Of a stretch of DNA of 64,000 nt, positions 8,010 to 16,291 are shown piece after piece. The translations under genes and the position numbers were made by a program. The notes under the pieces are model-generated. The model did no database searches, was not told the origin of the DNA, and was given only the letters and a program-made list of their open reading frames with translations. Source of the stretch: Nocardia tengchongensis (GTDB lineage Bacteria; Actinomycetota; Actinomycetes; Mycobacteriales; Mycobacteriaceae); assembly GCF_018362975.1 (NCBI RefSeq), contig NZ_CP074371.1:558001-622000 (forward strand), written 5' to 3'. The first letter of the stretch is position 1. Every line of letters starts with the position of its first letter.

Positions 8010-8771
8010 ATGAGCTACGAGAACCTGGCCGGACGGACCGCCGTGATCGCCGGAGCCGCCAGCGGCATGGGCGAGGCCACCGCACTGCTGCTGGCCCGCA
8101 ACGGCGCTCGCGTCGCATTGCTGGCGCGGCGCGCGGATCGGCTGGAGACGCTGGCCGCCAAGATCGCGGCCGAGGGCGGGACCGCGCTGGCGGTCGCGGT
8201 GGACGTCACCGATTCGGCGAGCGTGACCGCGGCTGCCGAAGCCGTGCACGCGGCGTTCGGGACCGTCGACCTGGTGGTGAACTCGGCGGGCGTCATGCTG
8301 CCCAACCCGATCACCGAGGGCCGCGAGGACGAATGGACCCGCATGCTGGACACCAATGTGGCCGGACGCCTGCGCGTCATCCGCGCCTTCCTGCCCGGCC
8401 TGCTGGCCGCCGCCGACGCGGGCCGCCCCGCCGACCTGGTCAACATCTCCTCCATCGGCGCGCACGTGCCCTTCCCCAGCTACGCCGTCTACGCGGCCAC
8501 GCAGGCCGCCATCACCCAGCTCTCGGCGACCCTGCGCACCGAGCTGGGCGCCCGCAAGGTCCGCGTCACCAATATCGAGCCCGGCCTCACCGACACCGAA
8601 TTGGGCAGCCACATCGACAATCCGGAGATCAGCGGCCAGCTCGAGGGCATGTTCGGCTTCATCGAATCCCTGCGCGCCGACGACATCGCCGACCTGATCG
8701 CCTACACCACCAGCCGCCCCGCCCACGTCAACCTGCGCCAGGCCGTCATCCTGCCCACTCAGCAGGCCTGA
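8010..8771 (+). CDS. Short-chain dehydrogenase/reductase with the catalytic Lys replaced by Gln
   Basis: A 253-residue protein; ATG with GAAGGAG upstream. The cofactor-binding glycine motif GAASGMG (15-21), NSAG (91-94), and Ser147/148 and Tyr161 are in the expected places for a classical SDR. The YxxxK position reads YAATQ, so residue 165 is Gln where Lys normally lowers the Tyr pKa and binds the nicotinamide ribose. ARRADR after the glycine motif favours NADP. Regulation by the divergent XRE regulator is likely. It may be a slow or altered enzyme, or a non-catalytic member of the family. Confidence 0.88.
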   Translation: MSYENLAGRTAVIAGAASGMGEATALLLARNGARVALLARRADRLETLAAKIAAEGGTALAVAVDVTDSASVTAAAEAVHAAFGTVDLVVNSAGVMLPNPITEGREDEWTRMLDTNVAGRLRVIRAFLPGLLAAADAGRPADLVNISSIGAHVPFPSYAVYAATQAAITQLSATLRTELGARKVRVTNIEPGLTDTELGSHIDNPEISGQLEGMFGFIESLRADDIADLIAYTTSRPAHVNLRQAVILPTQQA

Positions 8772-8787
8772 ACCCGAACGACCGCGC

Positions 8788-10317
8788 TCAGTGCCGGGCG
8801 GCGGTGGAGTTGTTGAGGATGGTGGCGTCGCCGTAGCCGACGAGGCGGCCGATGGGGAGGGTGCCGACGCGGCCGTGGTGGTCGAGTTCGCCGTCGCCGC
8901 GCCAGCAGCCCAGTTCGCCGGTGCGGAACATGCGGTCGCCGTGCTCACTGAAGGGGTCGGCGACCAGGCGCAGGCCGGTGGTGGCGGGGCGGCGGTGATA
9001 GCCGCGGGCCAAACCCGCACCGGCGATGTAGATTTCGCCGACCACGCCGGGCGGGAGCGGGTTCAGTTTCTCGTCGAGGACGTAGCAGCGGGTGCCGACG
9101 ACCGGGCCGCCGATGGAGACCGCCACGTGCGGGGCGACCGGGTGGTGCGGGCGGCTCATGGTGGCGTGCAGGCCGGTCTCGGCCCAGCCGTAGCCGCTCA
9201 CGAACGACCTTCCGGCCGACCAGATTCCGGTCAGCTTGGCCGGGCAGGCCGTCCCCGTGGTGGCCAGCAGCCGCAGGCGCGGCAGCGGTTCGGCGCCGGG
9301 CAGGGTGGTCAGGATGTACGGGGTGAGCACGGCATGGGTGATATCCGCGTCCAGCATGAGTTCGTACAGGTCCGCGCCCGCGTAGGGACCGGCCGGTGCC
9401 AGCACCAGGGTGGCCCCGGAAGCCAAGGCCAGCAACAGTTCCCACACCGCGGTGTCGCGTCCCGGCGTGGCCGCGGCCAGCACCCGGGCATCGGGATCGG
9501 AGTCGCAGCGTTGCGCCTGGGTGACCACCAGATTGGCGAGCCCGGCGTGGGTGAGGGTCGCGCCCCGCACGACACCGCTCGATTCGAGCGGGTAGACAAC
9601 GTAGGCCGGATGCTGCAGGTGCAGCGGCCGCACCCGCTCGGCGTCGGTGATCAGGTCGGTGATGGGCTCCGACCAGACCCCGGCCGGGCCGGGCGCGCTC
9701 TCACCGCTGCTGCGACGCAAGGGCCGGGCCGCGCCCTCGGCGAGCAGTTCCCGAGCCCGCGCGTCGAGCACTTCGAGCGTGTCGCCGTCCTCGGCGTCCA
9801 GGGGGGTGATCCGGTCGAGGTGCAGCCACGGCCCGGTCGTCAAGGCGGGCAGCACGTCCCGCCGGTAGTCGGCCGTAATCCCGGCGACCGCACCGGAATC
9901 GGCGAGGATCGGGGCAATCCGGGCGATCGGCGCGTCCGGGTCGACCGAGAGGAACGCGGCCCCGGCGTGGGCGACCGCGCACACCGCCACCACCCACTCC
10001 GGCGAGCGCGGCAGCGCCACCGCCACCACGTCCTCCGGGCCGATGCCCGCCCCGATCAGCTTGCGCGCCAATCGGTTCGAGTGTGTGACCAGCTCGCGAT
10101 AGGTGAGGGTGAGACTCCCGCACACCACGGCCGGGGCTTCCGGAGCGTAGGACGCGGCCCGGGTGAGCAGCCGGGGCAGGGTCAGCGGGACGGCCGCGCT
10201 GGTGTCGTTCCGCCGGCGCAGCTGCCGCTGCCAGTCGTAGGGCGAGTCGGCGGATTCGGCGGTGCGGCCGGCGAATGCCGGTGCGGTGTCGCAAACATCC
10301 GGAGAATCGGCGAGCAT
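8788..10317 (-). CDS. Stand-alone NRPS-like adenylation domain, degenerate and lacking the C-terminal subdomain
   Basis: A 509-residue protein; ATG at 10317 with GGGAGGGA before it. It aligns with NRPS adenylation domains: LTYRELVTHSNRLAR (A1/A2), GYGWAETGLHATM (A5), GEIYIAGAGLARGYHRRP (A6). The ATP-binding A3 loop, normally TSGSTGxPKG, reads YPLESSGVVRG, losing the Ser/Thr-Gly core and the Lys. A7 reads FRTGELGCW (Asp to Glu), and after HHGRVG the sequence ends in unrelated residues, so A8, the hinge and the A10 lysine are absent. There is no carrier domain. Upstream on the same strand is an MFS exporter 177 bp away. Adenylation activity is unlikely. Confidence 0.8.
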   Translation of the reverse strand: MLADSPDVCDTAPAFAGRTAESADSPYDWQRQLRRRNDTSAAVPLTLPRLLTRAASYAPEAPAVVCGSLTLTYRELVTHSNRLARKLIGAGIGPEDVVAVALPRSPEWVVAVCAVAHAGAAFLSVDPDAPIARIAPILADSGAVAGITADYRRDVLPALTTGPWLHLDRITPLDAEDGDTLEVLDARARELLAEGAARPLRRSSGESAPGPAGVWSEPITDLITDAERVRPLHLQHPAYVVYPLESSGVVRGATLTHAGLANLVVTQAQRCDSDPDARVLAAATPGRDTAVWELLLALASGATLVLAPAGPYAGADLYELMLDADITHAVLTPYILTTLPGAEPLPRLRLLATTGTACPAKLTGIWSAGRSFVSGYGWAETGLHATMSRPHHPVAPHVAVSIGGPVVGTRCYVLDEKLNPLPPGVVGEIYIAGAGLARGYHRRPATTGLRLVADPFSEHGDRMFRTGELGCWRGDGELDHHGRVGTLPIGRLVGYGDATILNNSTAARH

Positions 10318-10494
10318 TGTCCCTCCCGAAGTCGAGACCTGCGGATTGCGCCGGAGCGCGGCGGTTTCGCGCTCCGACTGCGGACAGTACAGCACCGAAG
10401 CAGCAAGTCAGCTGCCATTCCATTCGTGCCGCAAATGGACGGATGATCAGGCGTTATATGGACACTCGATCAATCCGCGACCACCGCCCCGCGC

Positions 10495-11937
10495 TCAGGC
10501 CGCGACCGCCGCCGTGGGCTCACCCGCCGGCTCCGAACCGGTACCGGAATCACCCGTCGGGATGAACGACGCGATCGCAGCCGACGCCAAAGCCATCGCA
10601 CAGCCGATGAAAAGCCCGGTGCGGAAACCACTTTCACTCGGCAGCTCATGCCCGCCCAGGCTGATCGTCATCTGGGACAGCACCGCGCCGACCACCGCCG
10701 CCGCGAACGACGTGCCGATGGAACGCATCACCGTGTTGAAACCGTTGGCCGCGGCGGTCTCCGACAGCGGCACCGCGCCCATGATCAGCGCCGGCATGGC
10801 GCCGTAGGCCAGCGCCACCCCGATACTGCACACGCAGTAGGCCAGCACCAGCCCGGCCACCGATCCCATCAGCAGCGTGGAGAGCCCGTACCCGGCCGCC
10901 AGCACCAGCCCGCCCGCGACCAGCGTCACCTTCGGCCCGCGCAGCGCCGACAGTTTCGCGCCCAGCGGCGAGACCAGCATCATCATCAGGCCGCCGGGCG
11001 CCATCAGCAGGCCCATCGCCAGCATGGACTGCCCGAGCCCGTAGCCGGTGGCCTTCGGCAGCTGCAGCAGCTGCGGCACGATCAGCGAGGACGCGTACAT
11101 GCCGAAGCCCAGCACCAGCGAGGAAGCGTTGGTGAGCAGCACTTTCGGTCGCGCGGTGACGCGCAGGTCGACCATCGGATCGGTGGTCCGCAGTTCCCAC
11201 CAGCCCCACAGCGCCAGGATCACCACCGCCGCGGCGAACAGGCCCACGATGGCGCCGCTCCCCCAGCCCCAGGTCGCCCCCTTGGATACCGCCAGCAGCA
11301 GGCAGATCAGACCCGAACCCAAGCCCAGGGCCCCGACGCCGTCGAAGCGACCCGAGGCACGCACCGGCACCGCGGGGATCACGAGGTAGAGCAGGACGGC
11401 GATGAGCACGCTGAGCCCGGTGGCCGCCCAGAACAGCACGTGCCAGTCCGTGTGCTGCGCGACGGCCGCGGCGATCGGCAGTCCGAGCGCGCCGCCGATG
11501 CCCATGGAGGCGCTCACCAGGGCGATGGCCGAGCCCAGCCGTTCGGCCGGGACGAGATCGCGCAGCGCCGAAATGCCAAGGGGCAGAATGCCCATGCCCA
11601 TGCCTTGCAGACCGCGGCCGATGATCATGGGCGCGACCGAGTCGGCGAGGGCGCACAGCAGCGAGCCCGCGATCAGCGGCACGGTGGAGACCAGCAGCAT
11701 GAGCCGTTTGCCGTAGAGGTCGCCGAGCCGGCCGGCGACCGGCGTGGTGACCGAACCGGCGAGCAGGGTCGCGGTCACCACCCAGGAGGCGTTGGACCCG
11801 GAGGTGTGCAGGAGTTCCGGCAGCCGGCCGAGCAGCGGGACCACCAGGGTCTGCATGATGGCGGCGATGGTGCCGGCCAGGGCCAGGACGGGCACGATGC
11901 CGCCCGCTCCCGGCCGGTCTTCGTGATGGGAGGACAC
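10495..11937 (-). CDS. MFS drug exporter, DHA2 (14-helix) type
   Basis: A 480-residue polytopic membrane protein; the GTG at 11937 follows CAGGAGA. The motif-A-like loop AGRLGDLYGKRLML lies between helices 2 and 3, and the motif-C-like stretch ASMGIGGALGLPIAAAVAQH follows helix 4. Roughly 14 hydrophobic segments place it in the DHA2 family of proton-driven drug or metabolite exporters. It is divergent from a MarR regulator, with two palindromes in the shared intergenic region, so it is probably derepressed when the regulator binds a ligand. The adenylation-like gene downstream is on the same strand. Confidence 0.9.
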   Translation of the reverse strand: MSSHHEDRPGAGGIVPVLALAGTIAAIMQTLVVPLLGRLPELLHTSGSNASWVVTATLLAGSVTTPVAGRLGDLYGKRLMLLVSTVPLIAGSLLCALADSVAPMIIGRGLQGMGMGILPLGISALRDLVPAERLGSAIALVSASMGIGGALGLPIAAAVAQHTDWHVLFWAATGLSVLIAVLLYLVIPAVPVRASGRFDGVGALGLGSGLICLLLAVSKGATWGWGSGAIVGLFAAAVVILALWGWWELRTTDPMVDLRVTARPKVLLTNASSLVLGFGMYASSLIVPQLLQLPKATGYGLGQSMLAMGLLMAPGGLMMMLVSPLGAKLSALRGPKVTLVAGGLVLAAGYGLSTLLMGSVAGLVLAYCVCSIGVALAYGAMPALIMGAVPLSETAAANGFNTVMRSIGTSFAAAVVGAVLSQMTISLGGHELPSESGFRTGLFIGCAMALASAAIASFIPTGDSGTGSEPAGEPTAAVAA

Positions 11938-11968
11938 GCGCTTCTCCTGGGTCGTCGGGATCAACGCA

Positions 11969-11983
11969 TGTGTACGATACACA
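11969..11983. promoter_or_regulatory. MarR-type operator palindrome 1
   Basis: TGTGTA-CGA-TACACA is a perfect 6-bp inverted repeat with a 3-nt centre in the marR/MFS intergenic region. It is 2 bp from a second, related palindrome (11986-12002); the size and AT-containing arms fit MarR dimers. Confidence 0.65.
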
Positions 11984-11985
11984 GC

Positions 11986-12002
11986 ATGTGCATAATGCAC
12001 AT
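11986..12002. promoter_or_regulatory. MarR-type operator palindrome 2
   Basis: ATGTGCAT-A-ATGCACAT is a perfect inverted repeat with 8-bp arms. Together with the site at 11969-11983 it covers most of the region between the two divergent genes, so one regulator could repress both promoters. Confidence 0.7.
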
Positions 12003-12064
12003 AGATGCTGTGACTCAGCTCACTTGTGATAGACAGATCGCGCAGCAGACATCGAGAGGACGGC

Positions 12065-12535
12065 ATGGACCAGCCCGCCCAGACGCCCGAAAAGCCCACG
12101 GCCCGCGTGGAATTCGAAACCATGCTGCTCGGCCGCTACACCATCGCCGCCCGCTACCGCCGCGACGGCACCCGCCTGGACCGCAGCGCCTACGTGCTGC
12201 TCAGCCGCCTCAGCGCCGAAGGACCGATGTCCATCGGCCAGCTCACCGAGGCCTTCGGACTCGACGCCTCCACCCTCAATCGCCAGACCGCCGCCCTGCT
12301 GCGCACCGGACTCGTCGACCGGATCCCCGACCCCGTCGGCGGCATCGCCCGCAAGTTCCGCATCACCGAAGCCGGCGAACAAGCCATGAAGGACGAGCAC
12401 CTCGCCAATACCGAAGGCCTCGACCGCGTCATGGTGAACTGGTCCGCCGACGATGTGGCCGCCTTCGCGAACTACCTCGAACGCTTCAACACCGATATCG
12501 AGCGCCTCGACGGCCGGCCCTGGCCCCGACCCTGA
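12065..12535 (+). CDS. MarR-family transcriptional regulator
   Basis: A 156-residue protein; the ATG at 12065 has GAGAGGA 4 nt upstream, so the longer frame from 12026 is not preferred. The winged-helix core runs from about residue 35 to 105 (YVLLSRLSAEGPMSIGQLTE, AFGLDASTLNRQTAALLRTG, LVDRIPDPVGGIARKFRITEAG), flanked by dimerisation helices. It is divergent from the MFS exporter and almost certainly regulates it and itself through the palindromes at 11969-12002. The ligand is unknown. Confidence 0.92.
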   Translation: MDQPAQTPEKPTARVEFETMLLGRYTIAARYRRDGTRLDRSAYVLLSRLSAEGPMSIGQLTEAFGLDASTLNRQTAALLRTGLVDRIPDPVGGIARKFRITEAGEQAMKDEHLANTEGLDRVMVNWSADDVAAFANYLERFNTDIERLDGRPWPRP

Positions 12536-12567
12536 CCGACCCCGGATTCCCGCCCCGCACAAGCGAA

Positions 12568-12601
12568 AACGCGGCGGCCGTCCGGAGACGACCGCCGCGT
12601 T
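12568..12601. terminator. Bidirectional hairpin between marR and ctaD
   Basis: 15-nt arms with one mismatch (AACGCGGCGGCCGTC and GACGACCGCCGCGTT) and a 4-nt CGGA loop lie between two convergent genes. There is no long T-run, as is usual in high-GC actinobacteria. Confidence 0.8.
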
Positions 12602-12617
12602 CGGGAAGCGGTTCGAA

Positions 12618-14354
12618 CTAGGTGGAGGCCTTCTCGGTCGCATGCACCGCGTGGGCGCCCGAGCCCCAGCCCACGTGCGCCTCCGCCCGCATGCGGTCCA
12701 CCATGTGCGGGTAGTGCAGCTCGAAAGCCGGTCGCTCCGAACGGATTCGGGGCAGCTCGTAGAAGTTGTGCCGCGGCGGCGGGCAGGAGGTCGCCCACTC
12801 CAGGGAGTTGCCGTAGCCCCACGGGTCGTCCACGGTGACCACCTCGCCGTAGCGGTAGGACTTGAAGACGTTCCACACGAACGGCAGCATCGACGCGCCC
12901 AGGATGAACGAGCCGATGGTGGAAATGGTGTTGAGCGTGGTGAATCCGTCACTCGGCAGGTAGTCGGCGTAGCGGCGCGGCATACCCATGTTGCCCAGCC
13001 AGTGCTGCACCAGGAACGTGGTGTGGAAGCCGATGAACGTGGTCCAGAAGTGCCACTTGCCCAGGCGCTCGTCGAGCATGCGGCCGGTCATCTTCGGGAA
13101 CCAGAAGTAGATACCCGCGAAGGTGGCGAACGCGATGGTGCCGAAGAGCACGTAGTGGAAGTGCGCCACCACGAAATAGGTGTCGGACACGTGGAAGTCC
13201 AGCGGCGGGCTCGCGAGGATGACACCCGACAGGCCACCGAAGAGGAACGTCACGATGAAGCCTAGCGACCACAGCATCGGTGTCTCGAAAGTGAGCTGAC
13301 CGCGCCACATGGTGCCGATCCAGTTGAAGAACTTCACCCCGGTCGGGACCGCGATGAGGAACGTCATGAACGAGAAGTACGGCAGCAGCACCGCACCGGT
13401 CGCGTACATGTGGTGCGCCCACACCGCGATCGAGAGCGCCGCGATCGCGATCGTCGCGTACACCAGCGTGGTGTAGCCGAAGATCGGCTTGCGACTGAAG
13501 ACCGGGTAGATCTCCGAGACGATGCCGAAGAACGGCAGCGCGATGATGTACACCTCGGGGTGGCCGAAGTACCAGAACAGGTGCTGCCACAACAGGCTGC
13601 CACCGCTGGCCGGATCGTAGATGTGGCCGCCCAGGTGCCGGTCGTAGAACAGGGCCAGCGCGGCCGAGGTCAGGATCGGGAAGGCCAGCAGGATAAGCAG
13701 ACTGGTGATGAGGATGTTCCAGGTGAAGATCGGCATCCGGAACATGGTCATGCCGGGGCAGCGCAGGCACACGATGGTGGTGATGAAGTTGACGCCGCCG
13801 AGGATGGTGCCCAGACCGGAAACGGCGACGCCCAGGATCCACAGGTCACCGCCCACGCCCGGAGCGTGCACGATGTCCGAGAGCGGGGTGTAGGCGGTCC
13901 AGCCGAAGTCGGCCGCGCCGCCGGGGGTGACGAAACCCGCGGTCGCCATGCTCGCGCCGAACAGGTACAGCCAGTAGCTCAGCGCGTTCAGTCGCGGGAA
14001 GGCGACGTCGGGCGCGCCGATCTGCAGCGGCACAATGATATTGGCGAAGGCGAACACCACGGCGGTCGCGTAGAACAGCAGCATGATGGTGCCGTGCATG
14101 GTGAACAGCTGGTTGAACTGTTCCGCGGAGAGGAACTGCAAGCCCGGGCGGGCCAGCTCACCGCGCATCAGCAGCGCCATCAGGCCGCCGATCAGGAAGA
14201 ACGAGATCGAGGTGAACAGGTACATCTGACCGAGCATCTTGGGGTCGGTCGTCGTGACCAGATCATGGATGAACGCACCTTTGGAGCGTCTCCGGGGTGG
14301 GTAGGGCCGGACCGGCTCGAGGTCCTGTTCGGGCTTTGGAGATACCGCAGTCAC
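12618..14354 (-). CDS. ctaD: Cytochrome c oxidase subunit I (aa3 type)
   Basis: A 578-residue integral membrane subunit of the cytochrome aa3 oxidase. The GTG at 14354 has GAGGAGG upstream and gives a product of normal length. All metal ligands are visible: the heme a His in [14 protein letters not shown], the CuB His with its cross-linked Tyr in [10 protein letters not shown], the two further CuB His in WAHHMYATG, and the heme a3/heme a His pair in [11 protein letters not shown]. About twelve membrane helices are present. It reduces O2 to water with proton pumping; the other subunits are not in this window, as is normal for actinobacteria where ctaD stands apart. Confidence 0.97.
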   Translation of the reverse strand: MTAVSPKPEQDLEPVRPYPPRRRSKGAFIHDLVTTTDPKMLGQMYLFTSISFFLIGGLMALLMRGELARPGLQFLSAEQFNQLFTMHGTIMLLFYATAVVFAFANIIVPLQIGAPDVAFPRLNALSYWLYLFGASMATAGFVTPGGAADFGWTAYTPLSDIVHAPGVGGDLWILGVAVSGLGTILGGVNFITTIVCLRCPGMTMFRMPIFTWNILITSLLILLAFPILTSAALALFYDRHLGGHIYDPASGGSLLWQHLFWYFGHPEVYIIALPFFGIVSEIYPVFSRKPIFGYTTLVYATIAIAALSIAVWAHHMYATGAVLLPYFSFMTFLIAVPTGVKFFNWIGTMWRGQLTFETPMLWSLGFIVTFLFGGLSGVILASPPLDFHVSDTYFVVAHFHYVLFGTIAFATFAGIYFWFPKMTGRMLDERLGKWHFWTTFIGFHTTFLVQHWLGNMGMPRRYADYLPSDGFTTLNTISTIGSFILGASMLPFVWNVFKSYRYGEVVTVDDPWGYGNSLEWATSCPPPRHNFYELPRIRSERPAFELHYPHMVDRMRAEAHVGWGSGAHAVHATEKAST

Positions 14355-14606
14355 CACATCCTCCTCGGGAGGGTTCCGTCCAGCTCTACCAATCGGGGCA
14401 CATAGAACGGCGCACAGCGTACCGACAGCAATTAGATCTTCGCCGAAAACACTCCGGTCGGCACGAATAGCGATCGAAATGCAAGATACTGCAGGGCAAC
14501 CGTGGACCTCACGGCGGCCGGCCACACAGGTTTGGCATGTTGTTCACCAGCGATTCACGCCGCTACATCATCAAAAGCTCATGTGGCGCGGTCCAATATC
14601 AGTGTT

Positions 14607-15008
14607 ATGTCTCGATCGCTGCGCAACCGCGTTCTCACCGTCGCCGTGGTCGGCAGCCTCGGCACCCTGCTCGCCGTGGGGGCCGCCACCACCGCCAATG
14701 GCGAACCCCGGGCCGTCATCCAGGGCCGCACCGAGGTGACCGCCCACGTCACCGGCGAGAAGCCGAACAACAAGTGCCAGATCGCGGGCCACGACGTGAG
14801 CGGGCCGTGGGGTGTCGTCGACGCCGACGGGACGGTCACCCTCACCCTGGGCTCGGCGTACCACGGCGGCAAACGACTTCGGGTCATCTGCGAGGACCCC
14901 AAACGCGGCGACGCCAGCCTGCACACCGTGAAATCCGACCGCGTGGCATTCGACGGGTTGCTCTCCCCCATCCGCCAGATCATGCACAACCGCTTCTTCG
15001 CGGCCTGA
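14607..15008 (+). CDS. Secreted protein of unknown function
   Basis: A 133-residue protein starting MSRSLRNRVLTVAVVGSLGT, with a signal peptide likely cleaved near ANGEP. The mature part has two cysteines (KCQIAG and VICEDP) that could form one disulfide, and a beta-rich immunoglobulin-like pattern (TAHVTGEK, TVTLTLGSAYHGGKRLRVIC). Similar small secreted proteins are common in Nocardia. It is divergent from ctaD and convergent with the LLM oxidoreductase. I do not recognise a family with known function. Confidence 0.7.
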   Translation: MSRSLRNRVLTVAVVGSLGTLLAVGAATTANGEPRAVIQGRTEVTAHVTGEKPNNKCQIAGHDVSGPWGVVDADGTVTLTLGSAYHGGKRLRVICEDPKRGDASLHTVKSDRVAFDGLLSPIRQIMHNRFFAA

Positions 15009-15020
15009 CCCCCCGAATCG

Positions 15021-15884
15021 CTAGAGCCGCGGACGGCCCGAACGGGCACCGGCGACCGCCGCGCGGACCGCGGGCGCGGTGTCGGCGGCGAAATGGTGGG
15101 TGGCGCGCTCGGCTTCCGGATTCACCGGGAGCAGGAATTCGCTGATGCCCTGGGTCAGCGCCACTTCCGTGATCTGATCCGGCGACATCGTCGGGTCGAT
15201 GACATAGGCGCGGCGAATCAGGGCGGGGACGCGGCCGGCGGCGCGGGCGGCCTCGTCGATGGCGGCCATGCGGGCGGGCAGGGTCGGCGGCGGCGCGTAG
15301 GCGTAGCTGCCGAGCCAGCCGTCGGCGAGCTCGCCGGTCAGCCGGAGCGCGCGGGGACCGTAGACACCCAGCCAGATGCCGATCGGATGCGCCGGGAGCG
15401 GGCCGGGTTTCGCGCCGCGCAGCGGATAGAAGTCACCAGGCAGGCGGGAGCGGTCCGCCTCACCCCAGAGCGCGCGCAGCACGCCGATGGCCTCGCGCAC
15501 CGCGGCCAGGGCCTGCCCGGGGGTGCGGCGCTGGCCGCCCATGGCCTCGATGGCGTCCCAGAACGCGCCCGCGCCCAGGCCCAGTTCGACGCGGCCACCA
15601 CTGAGCAGGTCGAGGCTGGCGGCGCTGCGCGCCAGGACCGCGGGCGGGCGCAGCGGCAGGTTGGCGACGGCGGGCATCAGGGTCAGGGTGCGGGTGATGC
15701 CGGCCAGGTAGGACAGCAGGGTCCAGGTGTCGAGGAAGGCGGGTTGATACGGATGATCTTGGACGGCCAGCACTTCCAGGCCGGAGTCATCTGCCTGCCG
15801 GACCAGGCGCAGCAGGGCACGCCCGCGCGCCGCCTCGGGCGGCACGAAGATCCCGAACCTGAGCTCATGCCCGTAATCCGCCAT
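15021..15884 (-). CDS. LLM-class flavin-dependent oxidoreductase
   Basis: A 287-residue luciferase-like (bacterial luciferase/F420-dependent) TIM-barrel protein starting MADYGHELRFGIFVPP. It shows the family landmarks VQDHPYQP, LMPAVANLPLRPPAVLARSAASLD, ELGLGAGAFWDAIEAMGG and a C-terminal GLGVYGPRALRLTGELADGW-like segment (GVYGPRALRLTGELADGWLG). It uses FMN or F420 as hydride carrier; the context does not tell which. The longer frame from 15932 has no better start. Confidence 0.88.
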   Translation of the reverse strand: MADYGHELRFGIFVPPEAARGRALLRLVRQADDSGLEVLAVQDHPYQPAFLDTWTLLSYLAGITRTLTLMPAVANLPLRPPAVLARSAASLDLLSGGRVELGLGAGAFWDAIEAMGGQRRTPGQALAAVREAIGVLRALWGEADRSRLPGDFYPLRGAKPGPLPAHPIGIWLGVYGPRALRLTGELADGWLGSYAYAPPPTLPARMAAIDEAARAAGRVPALIRRAYVIDPTMSPDQITEVALTQGISEFLLPVNPEAERATHHFAADTAPAVRAAVAGARSGRPRL

Positions 15885-16291
15885 AGCAATCCTCAAGCTA
15901 CCGCGCGGTCGGGGAGCGCGGGTGATATCCACCCGATTCGGCGAGTCCGGGACGGGGTCGTTTCAGATCGTGTCCGAGTTGCAACCAGACTCCATAGCCG
16001 TTGCCGCACAACAGAAAACAATTGCGGCGACGGCTCCCCTATATCGCGTGCATTCCCCCGCTCCACGACCGTGAACCCTTGCGGCACAGCCTTTCCGTGG
16101 TCGCCACGCACCGGCATCGTCCCAACCTTCGCGACGCGCCCGAGAACCGGCGCCGGACGTTTGCCAGGCCCTTCACCAGGAGCCGAATCCTTTACAGTGA
16201 TAGCCTGATTCACAGTTAACGCAGCGGGGGGCAGCGTCGCCGCACCGTTACCGCTCCAGGCAGTTCTGCCCATCCGGCTTAGGCGACCACC
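15885..16291. other. Intergenic region, no gene found
   Basis: About 400 bp between the divergent LLM oxidoreductase and WS/DGAT genes. Open frames here are shadows without coding character. It must contain both promoters, but I could not identify convincing -35/-10 pairs, and the WS/DGAT gene lacks a clear ribosome-binding site. Confidence 0.5.

Noticed and set aside
10648..12621. 657-codon forward open frame opposite the MFS gene
   Set aside because: Antisense shadow of the MFS exporter; composition is His/Gln/Arg-rich and it runs through the MarR operator and the marR gene in a different frame.
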